DNA of 64,000 bases, taken from the NCBI RefSeq assembly GCF_031846265.1, contig NZ_JAVRIA010000008.1, positions 24,963 through 88,962 on the forward strand, written 5' to 3'. Of this stretch, positions 1-7,278 are shown one piece after another (position 1 is the stretch's first letter; every line of letters starts with the position of its first letter). The stretch comes from Microcosmobacter mediterraneus (GTDB lineage Bacteria > Bacteroidota > Bacteroidia > Flavobacteriales > Flavobacteriaceae). The notes beneath the pieces are model-generated. The model did not search any database, was not told the origin of the DNA, and saw only the letters and a program-made list of their open reading frames with translations. A program made the translations under genes and the position numbers.

Positions 1-567
1 GGAAGTGGTAATTTATTTTATGCTCTACTATTTTTAGTTTTAGGAGGCATTTGTGTCTATGCAGCTATGAGCTATACAGTTGGTCATTCTCCCTATGGTT
101 ACAGAGCTCTTGGTGATATATATGTGTTCGTCTTCTTTGGTTTTGTGAGTGTAATTGGTAGTTACTTTTTATTTACTTTACGCTTAGATCATGTGGTTAT
201 ATTACCAGCAATTTCTATAGGATTATTGAGTGTTGGTGTCTTAAATCTAAATAATATGAGAGATATAAACTCAGATATAAAATCTAATAAAATCACGATT
301 GCTGTAAAACTGGGTAAGGATAAGGCTAAAAAATATCATACTATTTTGATCATTACTGCCTTAATAGTCTCTATTTTGTTTTCGATCTTATATTATTCTT
401 CACCATATAATTTCATCTTCTACATAGCATTTATTCCACTATTAAGACATCTTGTAATTATAAATAAAATTAAAGATCCCAAAGAATTTGACGGTCAGCT
501 TAAAGTATTAGCCATGTCAACATTTCTTTTTTCGATTTTATTAGGATTAGGTCAAGTTTTTTATTGA
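1..567 (+). CDS. menA: 1,4-dihydroxy-2-naphthoate polyprenyltransferase, 3' part
   Basis: The reading frame is open from base 1, so the gene starts outside the window and only about the last 188 residues are seen. MenA is a membrane UbiA-family enzyme that joins a polyprenyl chain to 1,4-dihydroxy-2-naphthoate in menaquinone synthesis. The visible part carries the MenA-type stretch YTxGxxPYGYRALGD followed by VFVFFG, then a loop NNMRDINSDIKSNKIT that matches the second Asp-rich UbiA motif, and several hydrophobic helices. menC and menE lie downstream at 3023 and 5011, which supports MenA over other UbiA enzymes. The assignment is firm; the N-terminus is missing. Confidence 0.93.
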   Translation, partial: GSGNLFYALLFLVLGGICVYAAMSYTVGHSPYGYRALGDIYVFVFFGFVSVIGSYFLFTLRLDHVVILPAISIGLLSVGVLNLNNMRDINSDIKSNKITIAVKLGKDKAKKYHTILIITALIVSILFSILYYSSPYNFIFYIAFIPLLRHLVIINKIKDPKEFDGQLKVLAMSTFLFSILLGLGQVFY

Positions 568-643
568 TTTTTTAAATCTTCTATCTAATCTGAAAGCGTT
601 TTAATTTTTTTTATAATTTCACAGAAACTTAAAAGCACCAATT

Positions 644-1321
644 ATGAAAATTACCTTTTTAGGTCATGCTACTTTATCTATTGAAATTAATGATTTTACC
701 CTTTTAGTTGATCCTTTTATTTCAGGAAATGAAAAAGCAGCGCATATAAATATAGAAGAGCTAAAAGCTGATTATATCTTACTTACGCATGCACATCAAG
801 ATCATATTCTAGATGCAGAGTCTATTGCAAAACGTACAGGAGCAAAAATTATATCTAATTACGAAATCGTAATGCATTATGGATCTAAAGGTATAGAAGG
901 TCATCCAATGAATCATGGAGGATCTTGGCAATTTGAATTTGGAAGCGTTAAGTATGTTAATGCTATACACACCTCTTCTTTTCCAGATGGTAGCTATGGT
1001 GGACAACCTGGTGGATTTGTTATTGATACTAGTGATAAAACGATATATATTGCTGGAGATACAGCATTAACTTATGACATGAAACTTATCTCAGAAGAAT
1101 TTAATTTAGATTTAGCTATTTTACCCATTGGAGATAATTTTACAATGGGAGTCGATGATGCTTTAAAAGCTTCAGATTTTGTTAAGTGTAATACTATTTT
1201 AGGATACCACTTTAATACTTTTGGTTATATTGAAATTGACCATGATATTGCCAAGCGTAAATTCTCTGACAAAGATAAGGATCTAGTGCTTTTGGGTATT
1301 GGTGAGAGTTTAGAGGTTTAG
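644..1321 (+). CDS. UPF0173-type metal-dependent hydrolase (MBL fold)
   Basis: This 225-residue protein has the metallo-beta-lactamase fold. The metal motif HAHQDH is at residues 49-54, with further ligands likely in AGDTALTYDM and in the late LGYHFNTFGY segment. Length and the N-terminal pattern MKITFLGHATLSIE match the UPF0173 (YtkL-like) family, whose natural substrate is unknown. No signal peptide is visible, so it is cytoplasmic. Its stop overlaps the stop of the convergent gene downstream by 4 bases. It sits between menA and menC, but nothing in the sequence ties it to menaquinone synthesis. Confidence 0.88.
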   Translation: MKITFLGHATLSIEINDFTLLVDPFISGNEKAAHINIEELKADYILLTHAHQDHILDAESIAKRTGAKIISNYEIVMHYGSKGIEGHPMNHGGSWQFEFGSVKYVNAIHTSSFPDGSYGGQPGGFVIDTSDKTIYIAGDTALTYDMKLISEEFNLDLAILPIGDNFTMGVDDALKASDFVKCNTILGYHFNTFGYIEIDHDIAKRKFSDKDKDLVLLGIGESLEV

Positions 1322-2223
1322 TTGTTACTTTTTTCCCTCAACCATTCCTCTCTCAACTCCTCACTAATTTTTCCAGAACCATCATGTTTCCAACCTGGAG
1401 GTTTAACAAGATAGAAAAGTCGATTTTTTAGAGATTTTCGTCCAGAAAAAGCATCCTTAAACATCTGCCACCATTCTATAAAAGCAATCTTAACAGGGTT
1501 ATAAGTGTCAATGTTTTTAACCAAGCCATAAACCACTTTTTCGTCTTTAAGTTCTGGTTGAAATGTACCAAATAGTTTGTCCCAAATAATCAAAATACCT
1601 GCATGGTTTCTATCTAAATATAAAGGGTTACTACCATGATGAACTCTATGATGAGATGGTGTATTCATAATAGCTTCAAACCAATTGGGTAGCTTATCAA
1701 TGGTTTCTGTATGTATCCAAAATTGGTATAATAAGCTAATAGACATTTGTAGAAGTATCATTCCTGGATGAAAACCTAGAAGAGGTAACCACAACCAAAA
1801 TACAAAACTGTAAAACCCTCCAGACCATGTTTGTCTTAGAGCAGTGCTAAGGTTATAATGTTGTGAAGAATGATGCACCACATGAGATGCCCAAAATAAA
1901 CGACACTCGTGTGAGATTCTATGAAACCAGTAATATGATAAATCATCTGCAAAGAATAATAATACGAAACTCCACCACGCCAAAGGAATAGTAAATACTC
2001 TAAAATTTTCGTAAACCAACATTAAAGCCCAAAGGACAACCACTTTACTAAAAAAACCAAGGAAAACATTACCTAAACCCATAGCTATAGAAGCGAAAGC
2101 ATCTTTAGCTTCATAACCTTTTACTCGCTTTAATTGATCTCTAGTAGTTACATATAATTCTAATATCATAGAGATGATAAAAAAAGGTATGGCAAAAAGA
2201 ATAATATTAGGAAATTCAGGCAT
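1318..2223 (-). CDS. Sterol desaturase / fatty acid hydroxylase family membrane protein
   Basis: This 301-residue membrane protein has the histidine clusters of the di-iron fatty acid hydroxylase superfamily: HRISH (about 101-105), HVVHH plus a nearby His (114-122), and HHRVHH (191-196), within several hydrophobic segments. Such enzymes hydroxylate or desaturate lipids at the membrane using oxygen. The substrate cannot be read from the sequence; many Bacteroidota carry one or two members. The C-terminal 60 residues are soluble and basic. The gene is convergent with the MBL hydrolase and divergent from the DUF2490 gene. Confidence 0.88.
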   Translation of the reverse strand: MPEFPNIILFAIPFFIISMILELYVTTRDQLKRVKGYEAKDAFASIAMGLGNVFLGFFSKVVVLWALMLVYENFRVFTIPLAWWSFVLLFFADDLSYYWFHRISHECRLFWASHVVHHSSQHYNLSTALRQTWSGGFYSFVFWLWLPLLGFHPGMILLQMSISLLYQFWIHTETIDKLPNWFEAIMNTPSHHRVHHGSNPLYLDRNHAGILIIWDKLFGTFQPELKDEKVVYGLVKNIDTYNPVKIAFIEWWQMFKDAFSGRKSLKNRLFYLVKPPGWKHDGSGKISEELREEWLREKSNN

Positions 2224-2301
2224 TTATTTTTTCTTAAAAATATAATTTTTTCATCACTTATTTGTTCTATTAATCCTTGAAAAAGAATTAGAGATAACCC
2301 T

Positions 2302-2309
2302 TATCTTTG
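2302..2309 (+). promoter_or_regulatory. -7 promoter element of the DUF2490-menC-menE operon
   Basis: TATCTTTG fits the Bacteroidota -7 consensus TAnnTTTG and lies 18 bases before the ATG at 2328. A TTG at 2277-2279 could serve as the -33 element, with a slightly long spacer of 22. Confidence 0.7.
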
Positions 2310-2327
2310 CAAATAAATTAAATTCAA

Positions 2328-3017
2328 ATGAAAATTAGACTAAGTTTAATTTGCTTTTTTATTAGTATCAATTTAACTAATGCACAAGTAGAAGAATCAC
2401 AAACAGGTGCATGGTTTATGTACTTTTATAATCATCAGTTTTCCGAAAGGCAATGGGGAATTCAGGGTGATTTTCAATATAGAGATTGGCAAGGTTTAGG
2501 CGATATGGAGCAGTTAATGTTGCGTTCTGGTTTAACATTTACACCTAAAGATTCTGGTGTGATGTTTACACTTGGCTATGCTAATATTACTTCTGGCCAG
2601 TTTGGTGATAGTGATGATACATCTAATGAAAGTAGGATATATCAAGAAGCTTTAATACCGCAAAAACTTGGTAACAGATTTTATTTAACTCATAGGTTTA
2701 GGTACGAACAGCGCTTTGTAGAGAATCAGGATTTTAGAACGCGTTATCGTTACAATCTCTTTTTAAATGTACCTTTAAATAAAAAAACTCTCAGTGAAAA
2801 AGCGATTTATGCAGCTTTATACAATGAGTTGTTTATTAATGGACAAACAGATATTGGAGATAATAGAACAGTAGAGTTATTTGATAGAAATAGAACCTAT
2901 TTAGGATTCGGCTATGTGTTAAATCCTAAAATTAAATTTCAGTTAGGTTGGATGAACCAAAAAACAAATAATTGGGGAAAAGGGCAATGGCAAGTTAGTA
3001 TGCATCATAAATTTTAA
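2328..3017 (+). CDS. DUF2490 family exported protein
   Basis: This 229-residue protein begins with a signal peptide ending near NLTNAQ. The rest is rich in aromatic and alternating polar/hydrophobic segments (QWGIQGDFQYRDWQGL, RFRYEQRF) and ends in KF, as expected for an outer-membrane beta-barrel. It matches the DUF2490 family, common in Bacteroidota and without a known function. menC follows after 5 bases, so it is probably the first gene of the menC-menE transcript, although a role in quinone synthesis is unlikely. Confidence 0.82.
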   Translation: MKIRLSLICFFISINLTNAQVEESQTGAWFMYFYNHQFSERQWGIQGDFQYRDWQGLGDMEQLMLRSGLTFTPKDSGVMFTLGYANITSGQFGDSDDTSNESRIYQEALIPQKLGNRFYLTHRFRYEQRFVENQDFRTRYRYNLFLNVPLNKKTLSEKAIYAALYNELFINGQTDIGDNRTVELFDRNRTYLGFGYVLNPKIKFQLGWMNQKTNNWGKGQWQVSMHHKF

Positions 3018-3022
3018 CCTCA

Positions 3023-4057
3023 ATGAAAGCCACTTATCATCAATACATTCTGAATTTTAAACGTCCTAGCGGAACCTCTAGAGGTATTATGAAAACCAAA
3101 GAAACTTGGTTTATCATTATTGAATCTGAGGGTAAAAAAGGAATAGGAGAGTGTGGTATTTTAAGAGGATTAAGTTTTGATGATCGACCAGATTATGAAG
3201 AAAAACTGAAATGGGCTTGTAATAATATAAATTTAGGTCGCGAAGCCTTAATTAGTGAGCTTATAAAATTTCCAAGTATTCAATTTGGTATAGAAATGGC
3301 ATTTAAATCGTTAGAAAGTAAGACCTCTTTCGAGTTTTTTCCTTCAGGTTTCACCAGAAATGAAGATACAATTCCTATTAACGGTTTAATATGGATGGGA
3401 ACTAAAACCTTTATGAAAGAGCAGATTCTTGAGAAGTTAAAATCTGGTTTTAACTGCATTAAGCTTAAAATTGGAGCTATTGATTTTGAAACAGAATTAG
3501 AATTATTAGCATCTATACGAAACGAATTTTCAGGTTCAGACTTAGAATTACGAGTCGATGCAAATGGTGCATTTACTATAGTTGAAGCTTTAGAAAAATT
3601 AGAACGCCTATCAGAATTAGAGTTACATTCCATAGAACAACCTATCAAACAAGGTCAGTTTGATGAGATGGCTAAATTATGTGAGAACACGCCATTGCCA
3701 ATTGCTTTAGATGAAGAGCTTATTGGTGTTTTTGAACCTTCAAAAAAGAAAGAATTACTCAATTATATTAAACCGCAGTATATAATCTTAAAGCCTAGTT
3801 TGTTAGGTGGTTGGGCATCTAGCGAAGAGTGGATAAATTTAGCAGAACAGCAACAAATAGATTGGTGGATAACAAGTGCCTTAGAAAGTAATATAGGTTT
3901 AAACGCCATTGCACAATGGACGTATAATTTCAACAGCACATTGCCACAAGGTCTAGGAACAGGTGGATTGTTTACCAATAATTTCTCTTCGCCATTAAAT
4001 GTAAAAAATGGTACATTGCAATATCAAAATAATAAAGATTGGAATTTTAATTTATAG
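3023..4057 (+). CDS. menC: o-Succinylbenzoate synthase
   Basis: This 344-residue enzyme belongs to the enolase superfamily and dehydrates SHCHC to o-succinylbenzoate in menaquinone synthesis. The catalytic pair is KLK at residues 147-149, the metal ligands appear as D179 (RVDANG), E205 (SIEQP) and D230 (ALDEE), and the second-side lysine is K257 (ILKPS). Dipeptide epimerases share this fold, but the neighbouring menE and the upstream menA make MenC the better call. The gene follows the DUF2490 gene by 5 bases and precedes the CPBP gene by 3. Confidence 0.93.
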   Translation: MKATYHQYILNFKRPSGTSRGIMKTKETWFIIIESEGKKGIGECGILRGLSFDDRPDYEEKLKWACNNINLGREALISELIKFPSIQFGIEMAFKSLESKTSFEFFPSGFTRNEDTIPINGLIWMGTKTFMKEQILEKLKSGFNCIKLKIGAIDFETELELLASIRNEFSGSDLELRVDANGAFTIVEALEKLERLSELELHSIEQPIKQGQFDEMAKLCENTPLPIALDEELIGVFEPSKKKELLNYIKPQYIILKPSLLGGWASSEEWINLAEQQQIDWWITSALESNIGLNAIAQWTYNFNSTLPQGLGTGGLFTNNFSSPLNVKNGTLQYQNNKDWNFNL

Positions 4058-4060
4058 TAT

Positions 4061-5011
4061 ATGTATATAGCACAAGTTTATAAGGTTTTACACGATTGGT
4101 GGAGATATATCATCGGAACTATTTTAGTTATCACTGGTGTTTTTATTTTTTCTATACCTCATGTGGTTGCTATAGTTATGAAAGGCGATGCAGATTTTTC
4201 TAGATTAAGTGATATTGATTATCTAATGTCATTGTTTGAGCCTAATCTTAACTTTGTATTTCTCTTATTACCATTTTTAGGAGGTTTAATAGCGCTCTTT
4301 TTTGCAATAAGGTTATTACATGGTCAAACGATAACATCATTAACTACTGCACGTCCTAAGATCGATTGGAAACGCATTTGGTTTGCTTTTTTCTTTTGGG
4401 GAATTGTATCAGTAGGATTAGCGTTTATTGATATACTCGGAAATCCTGAGGATTACAAATGGAACTTTGATATAAAATCTTTTGCTATACTTGCTGTGAT
4501 TGCTATAGTCTTAGTACCGATTCAAACCAGTTGTGAAGAATACCTATTTAGAGGATATTTAATGCAAGGAATTGGTGTTTTAGTTAAGAATAAATGGGTT
4601 CCATTATTAATAACGTCTGCTGTTTTTGGATTACTTCACATATCCAATCCTGAGGTCGATAAATTGGGCCCAATAATCATGATTTATTATATAGGTACAG
4701 GTTTATTTTTAGGAATTATAACCTTAATGGATGACGGGTTAGAATTAGCTATAGGATTTCATGCAGCGAATAATTTATTTACGGCCTTGTTAGTTACTGC
4801 AGACTGGACAGCCTTCCAAACCCATTCTATCTATAAAGATTTATCGGATCCTTCTGTAATGGGCTTTACAGAAATTATCATTCCAGTATTTGTGATTTTT
4901 CCGATCTTAATTTTAATTTTTGCTAAAAAATATAAGTGGAATAATTGGTATGAACGCTTATTGGGTAAAGTTGAAAAACCTTTAGAAGACAATTATAAAG
5001 TGTTAGATTAG
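4061..5011 (+). CDS. CPBP family intramembrane glutamic endopeptidase
   Basis: This 316-residue polytopic membrane protein carries the three CPBP (Abi/CAAX protease and bacteriocin-processing) motifs: EEYLFRG (EExxxR, residues 159-165), FGLLH with His193, and HAANN with His234. Family members cleave membrane substrates, but the bacterial targets are mostly unknown. It lies between menC (3 bases upstream) and menE, whose GTG start overlaps its TAG stop by one base, so the three are almost certainly co-transcribed and menE may depend on translation of this gene. Confidence 0.9.
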   Translation: MYIAQVYKVLHDWWRYIIGTILVITGVFIFSIPHVVAIVMKGDADFSRLSDIDYLMSLFEPNLNFVFLLLPFLGGLIALFFAIRLLHGQTITSLTTARPKIDWKRIWFAFFFWGIVSVGLAFIDILGNPEDYKWNFDIKSFAILAVIAIVLVPIQTSCEEYLFRGYLMQGIGVLVKNKWVPLLITSAVFGLLHISNPEVDKLGPIIMIYYIGTGLFLGIITLMDDGLELAIGFHAANNLFTALLVTADWTAFQTHSIYKDLSDPSVMGFTEIIIPVFVIFPILILIFAKKYKWNNWYERLLGKVEKPLEDNYKVLD

Positions 5012-6066
5012 TGATTCCTCATTTTAATAAAGTACATAATCGTTTTAAGTTAGATGGACGTTATTTTAACCAAAGTTCTTTAAAGGAAGTTGCGTATAGT
5101 TATGTTAAAGAGGGTGAGTCTTACGAGAAGAGTATAGGTGATTTTTTATTAGATTGGCTTAATTCAAGCCCTTTTATACAAGTAAAAACATCTGGCTCTA
5201 CAGGAGCACCAAAAACCATACAATTACAAAAACAAGCTATGGTACATTCAGCTATAGCAACAGGAGATTTTTTTAAATTACAACCAGGAGATTCAGCGTT
5301 GTTATGTTTACCTGCAGATTTTATTGCAGGTAAAATGATGTTAGTTAGAGCCATGATTTTAGGTTTAGAAATTGATGTAACAGTTCCAACATCTAAGCCT
5401 TATCTACTTCCTAATAAAACATACAAGTTTGTAGCCATGACACCAATGCAGCTTGAGAACTCCGTAGACTCTATAAATGCTATTGAAACTTTAATTATTG
5501 GTGGTGCTAAAGTATCTACTCGGCTAAAAGAAAAAGTAAAGCATAGTAAAACGATGTTGTTTGAAACTTACGGAATGACAGAAACTATTACGCATGTTGC
5601 TGTAAAACCATTTAATACTCATTATTTTAAAACACTACCAAGCATTCAAATATCAAAAGATAAAAGAGGATGTTTAGAACTCATAGTACCTTACATTTCT
5701 AAAAAACCAATCATTACAAATGATATGGTTGCGATTCATTCTGAAACAGAATTTGAATGGCTAGGACGATATGATAACGTTATTAACTCTGGTGGTGTAA
5801 AAATTCATCCAGAACAATTAGAAGCGCAATTATCTAAACATCTAGATTATAATTTTTTCTTCACATCTATAACTGATGATCAATTAGGAGACCGCTTAGT
5901 CTTGGTTTTAGAGACCGATTCTAATACCTTAGACACTAATACATTTGATGATTTTGACAAGTTTAATACACCTAAAGATATATACTGTGTTTCAAAGTTT
6001 AGTTACACCAAATCAGGAAAAATTGATAGAGCCAAAACTTTAAATAGTATTGCAAAGCTTGCTTAA
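5011..6066 (+). CDS. menE: o-Succinylbenzoate-CoA ligase (AMP-forming)
   Basis: This 351-residue protein of the acyl-adenylate family activates o-succinylbenzoate with CoA before MenB. Visible motifs are the P-loop TSGSTGAPK (60-68), ETYGMTET, GRYDNVINSGGVKIHPEQ in the hinge and C-terminal domain, and KSGKIDR with the catalytic lysine. It is shorter than typical 450-500 residue ligases, mainly in the N-terminal domain, as is usual for Bacteroidota MenE. The start is GTG, overlapping the preceding stop by one base (TAGTG); no ATG gives the full N-terminus. Confidence 0.92.
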   Translation: MIPHFNKVHNRFKLDGRYFNQSSLKEVAYSYVKEGESYEKSIGDFLLDWLNSSPFIQVKTSGSTGAPKTIQLQKQAMVHSAIATGDFFKLQPGDSALLCLPADFIAGKMMLVRAMILGLEIDVTVPTSKPYLLPNKTYKFVAMTPMQLENSVDSINAIETLIIGGAKVSTRLKEKVKHSKTMLFETYGMTETITHVAVKPFNTHYFKTLPSIQISKDKRGCLELIVPYISKKPIITNDMVAIHSETEFEWLGRYDNVINSGGVKIHPEQLEAQLSKHLDYNFFFTSITDDQLGDRLVLVLETDSNTLDTNTFDDFDKFNTPKDIYCVSKFSYTKSGKIDRAKTLNSIAKLA

Positions 6067-6154
6067 CTCATTCAAACGTACACTTCCCTCAATCTTAGTT
6101 TTTTAAAGTATAGTATGGTTATAGTTTTATCTCAGAATTTAAAATCTGGGAATT

Positions 6155-6754
6155 ATGAAACTACTAACAACACTTGCATTAAGCTTAACATTAGTTGGTG
6201 CAGCACAAGAGAATTACATTAAAACGAATTCAGTTTCAATCGATGACTTTATAAGTTATATCGTTGATGCTTATCCTACATCAGAAGAAGAACAAGACCC
6301 AAGGCATATTAATTTTTTACTTCAAGTTGGTAAGCGTGGATTCAATGCAGAAGATCAAGTAATAATGAAACAAGCTTTCAAGATATTATCTGATCGTTTA
6401 GAACCAGATGATTTGATCACGCTTACAGTCTATTCAAAATTAAATGGTTTGGTTTTAGCGCAAGAAAATCCTAAAGATATAAAGACCATTTTACACGCAA
6501 TCCATACTATAGAGTCTACTCTTAAAGAGACTCATGCAGACGGAATTTCATTGGCATATGATTATATGAAAGAACACTATTCAGAAAATATTGAGCCTTC
6601 TGTAGTTATGGTAAGAAATAGTAATGTGTTTGCTTCTAACTATACAATCAATAGTGCAGTAGATGTAAAAACACCTAAGAAAAATGAGAGTAATGCTGTT
6701 GTTCTCACAGCTATAGCATTATTACCAGAACTTATTTCAGTCATTAAAAATTAA
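6155..6754 (+). CDS. Exported protein with a degenerate vWA-like domain
   Basis: This 199-residue protein starts with a signal peptide (about residues 1-17). Residues 51-155 read like the core of a YfbK-type vWA domain: a strand INFLLQV, helix MKQAFKILSDRLEPDD, strand ITLTVYSKLNGLVLAQ, then HAIHTIEST and GISLAYDYMKEHY. The metal site is absent, because the position of DxSxS reads QVGKRGF. A short hydrophobic segment lies near the C-terminus (181-195). A hairpin at 6131-6150 immediately precedes the ATG. It is the first of three genes spaced 15-17 bases apart. The vWA relation is inferred from pattern only; the function is unknown. Confidence 0.7.
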   Translation: MKLLTTLALSLTLVGAAQENYIKTNSVSIDDFISYIVDAYPTSEEEQDPRHINFLLQVGKRGFNAEDQVIMKQAFKILSDRLEPDDLITLTVYSKLNGLVLAQENPKDIKTILHAIHTIESTLKETHADGISLAYDYMKEHYSENIEPSVVMVRNSNVFASNYTINSAVDVKTPKKNESNAVVLTAIALLPELISVIKN

Positions 6755-6769
6755 CATTAAATATAAATT

Positions 6770-7261
6770 ATGAAAACACGTATCACTTTTTTGGCATTGC
6801 TAATAGTAGTAACAAGCCAAGCACAATTTTTAGAAACAAATTTGAGTATTCAAGACTATGAATCACTTCTTAATCCTGAAACTGAATGTGTAAATCTAGG
6901 CTATTACAAGATTGAAAAGAGTAAGCTTACAACAGCAGTTGTTGAAGTATCTACAGAGCAATTAAATGAACGACCAATAGTTACTATAGATCAACTATTA
7001 CAAAGACGCGTAGCAGGATTAAATGTAAGTACTACATCCTATCAACCAGGAGAACAAGTACGTATGGGAATTAGAGGACGTACGCATAATAATGGACCTC
7101 TAGTAATACTTGATGGAGCACCAATACAATTAAGCAGTCTATGGATTCTTAATCCGCATGATGTAGATACTATTACAGTCTTAAAAGATGCAGGCTCAAC
7201 TGCAATTTATGGCATGAGAGGTGGAAATGGCGTCATTGTTATTACAACCAAAAGAGGATAA
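6770..7261 (+). CDS. SusC-type TonB plug domain protein without a barrel
   Basis: This 163-residue protein has a signal peptide (to about residue 18), then a SusC-type plug: TIDQLLQRRVAGLNV, VRMGIRGR, GPLVILDGAPI, DVDTITVLKDAGSTAIYG and the closing GGNGVIVITTKRG. A TonB receptor would continue into a beta-barrel of 500 or more residues, but this protein stops right after the plug. The frame is intact and the next gene begins after 17 bases with its own signal peptide, so it is a complete small protein rather than a broken receptor. The role is unknown; the context suggests a partner of the flanking vWA-like proteins. Confidence 0.8.
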   Translation: MKTRITFLALLIVVTSQAQFLETNLSIQDYESLLNPETECVNLGYYKIEKSKLTTAVVEVSTEQLNERPIVTIDQLLQRRVAGLNVSTTSYQPGEQVRMGIRGRTHNNGPLVILDGAPIQLSSLWILNPHDVDTITVLKDAGSTAIYGMRGGNGVIVITTKRG

Positions 7262-7278
7262 AACACTAAAACTATTTT

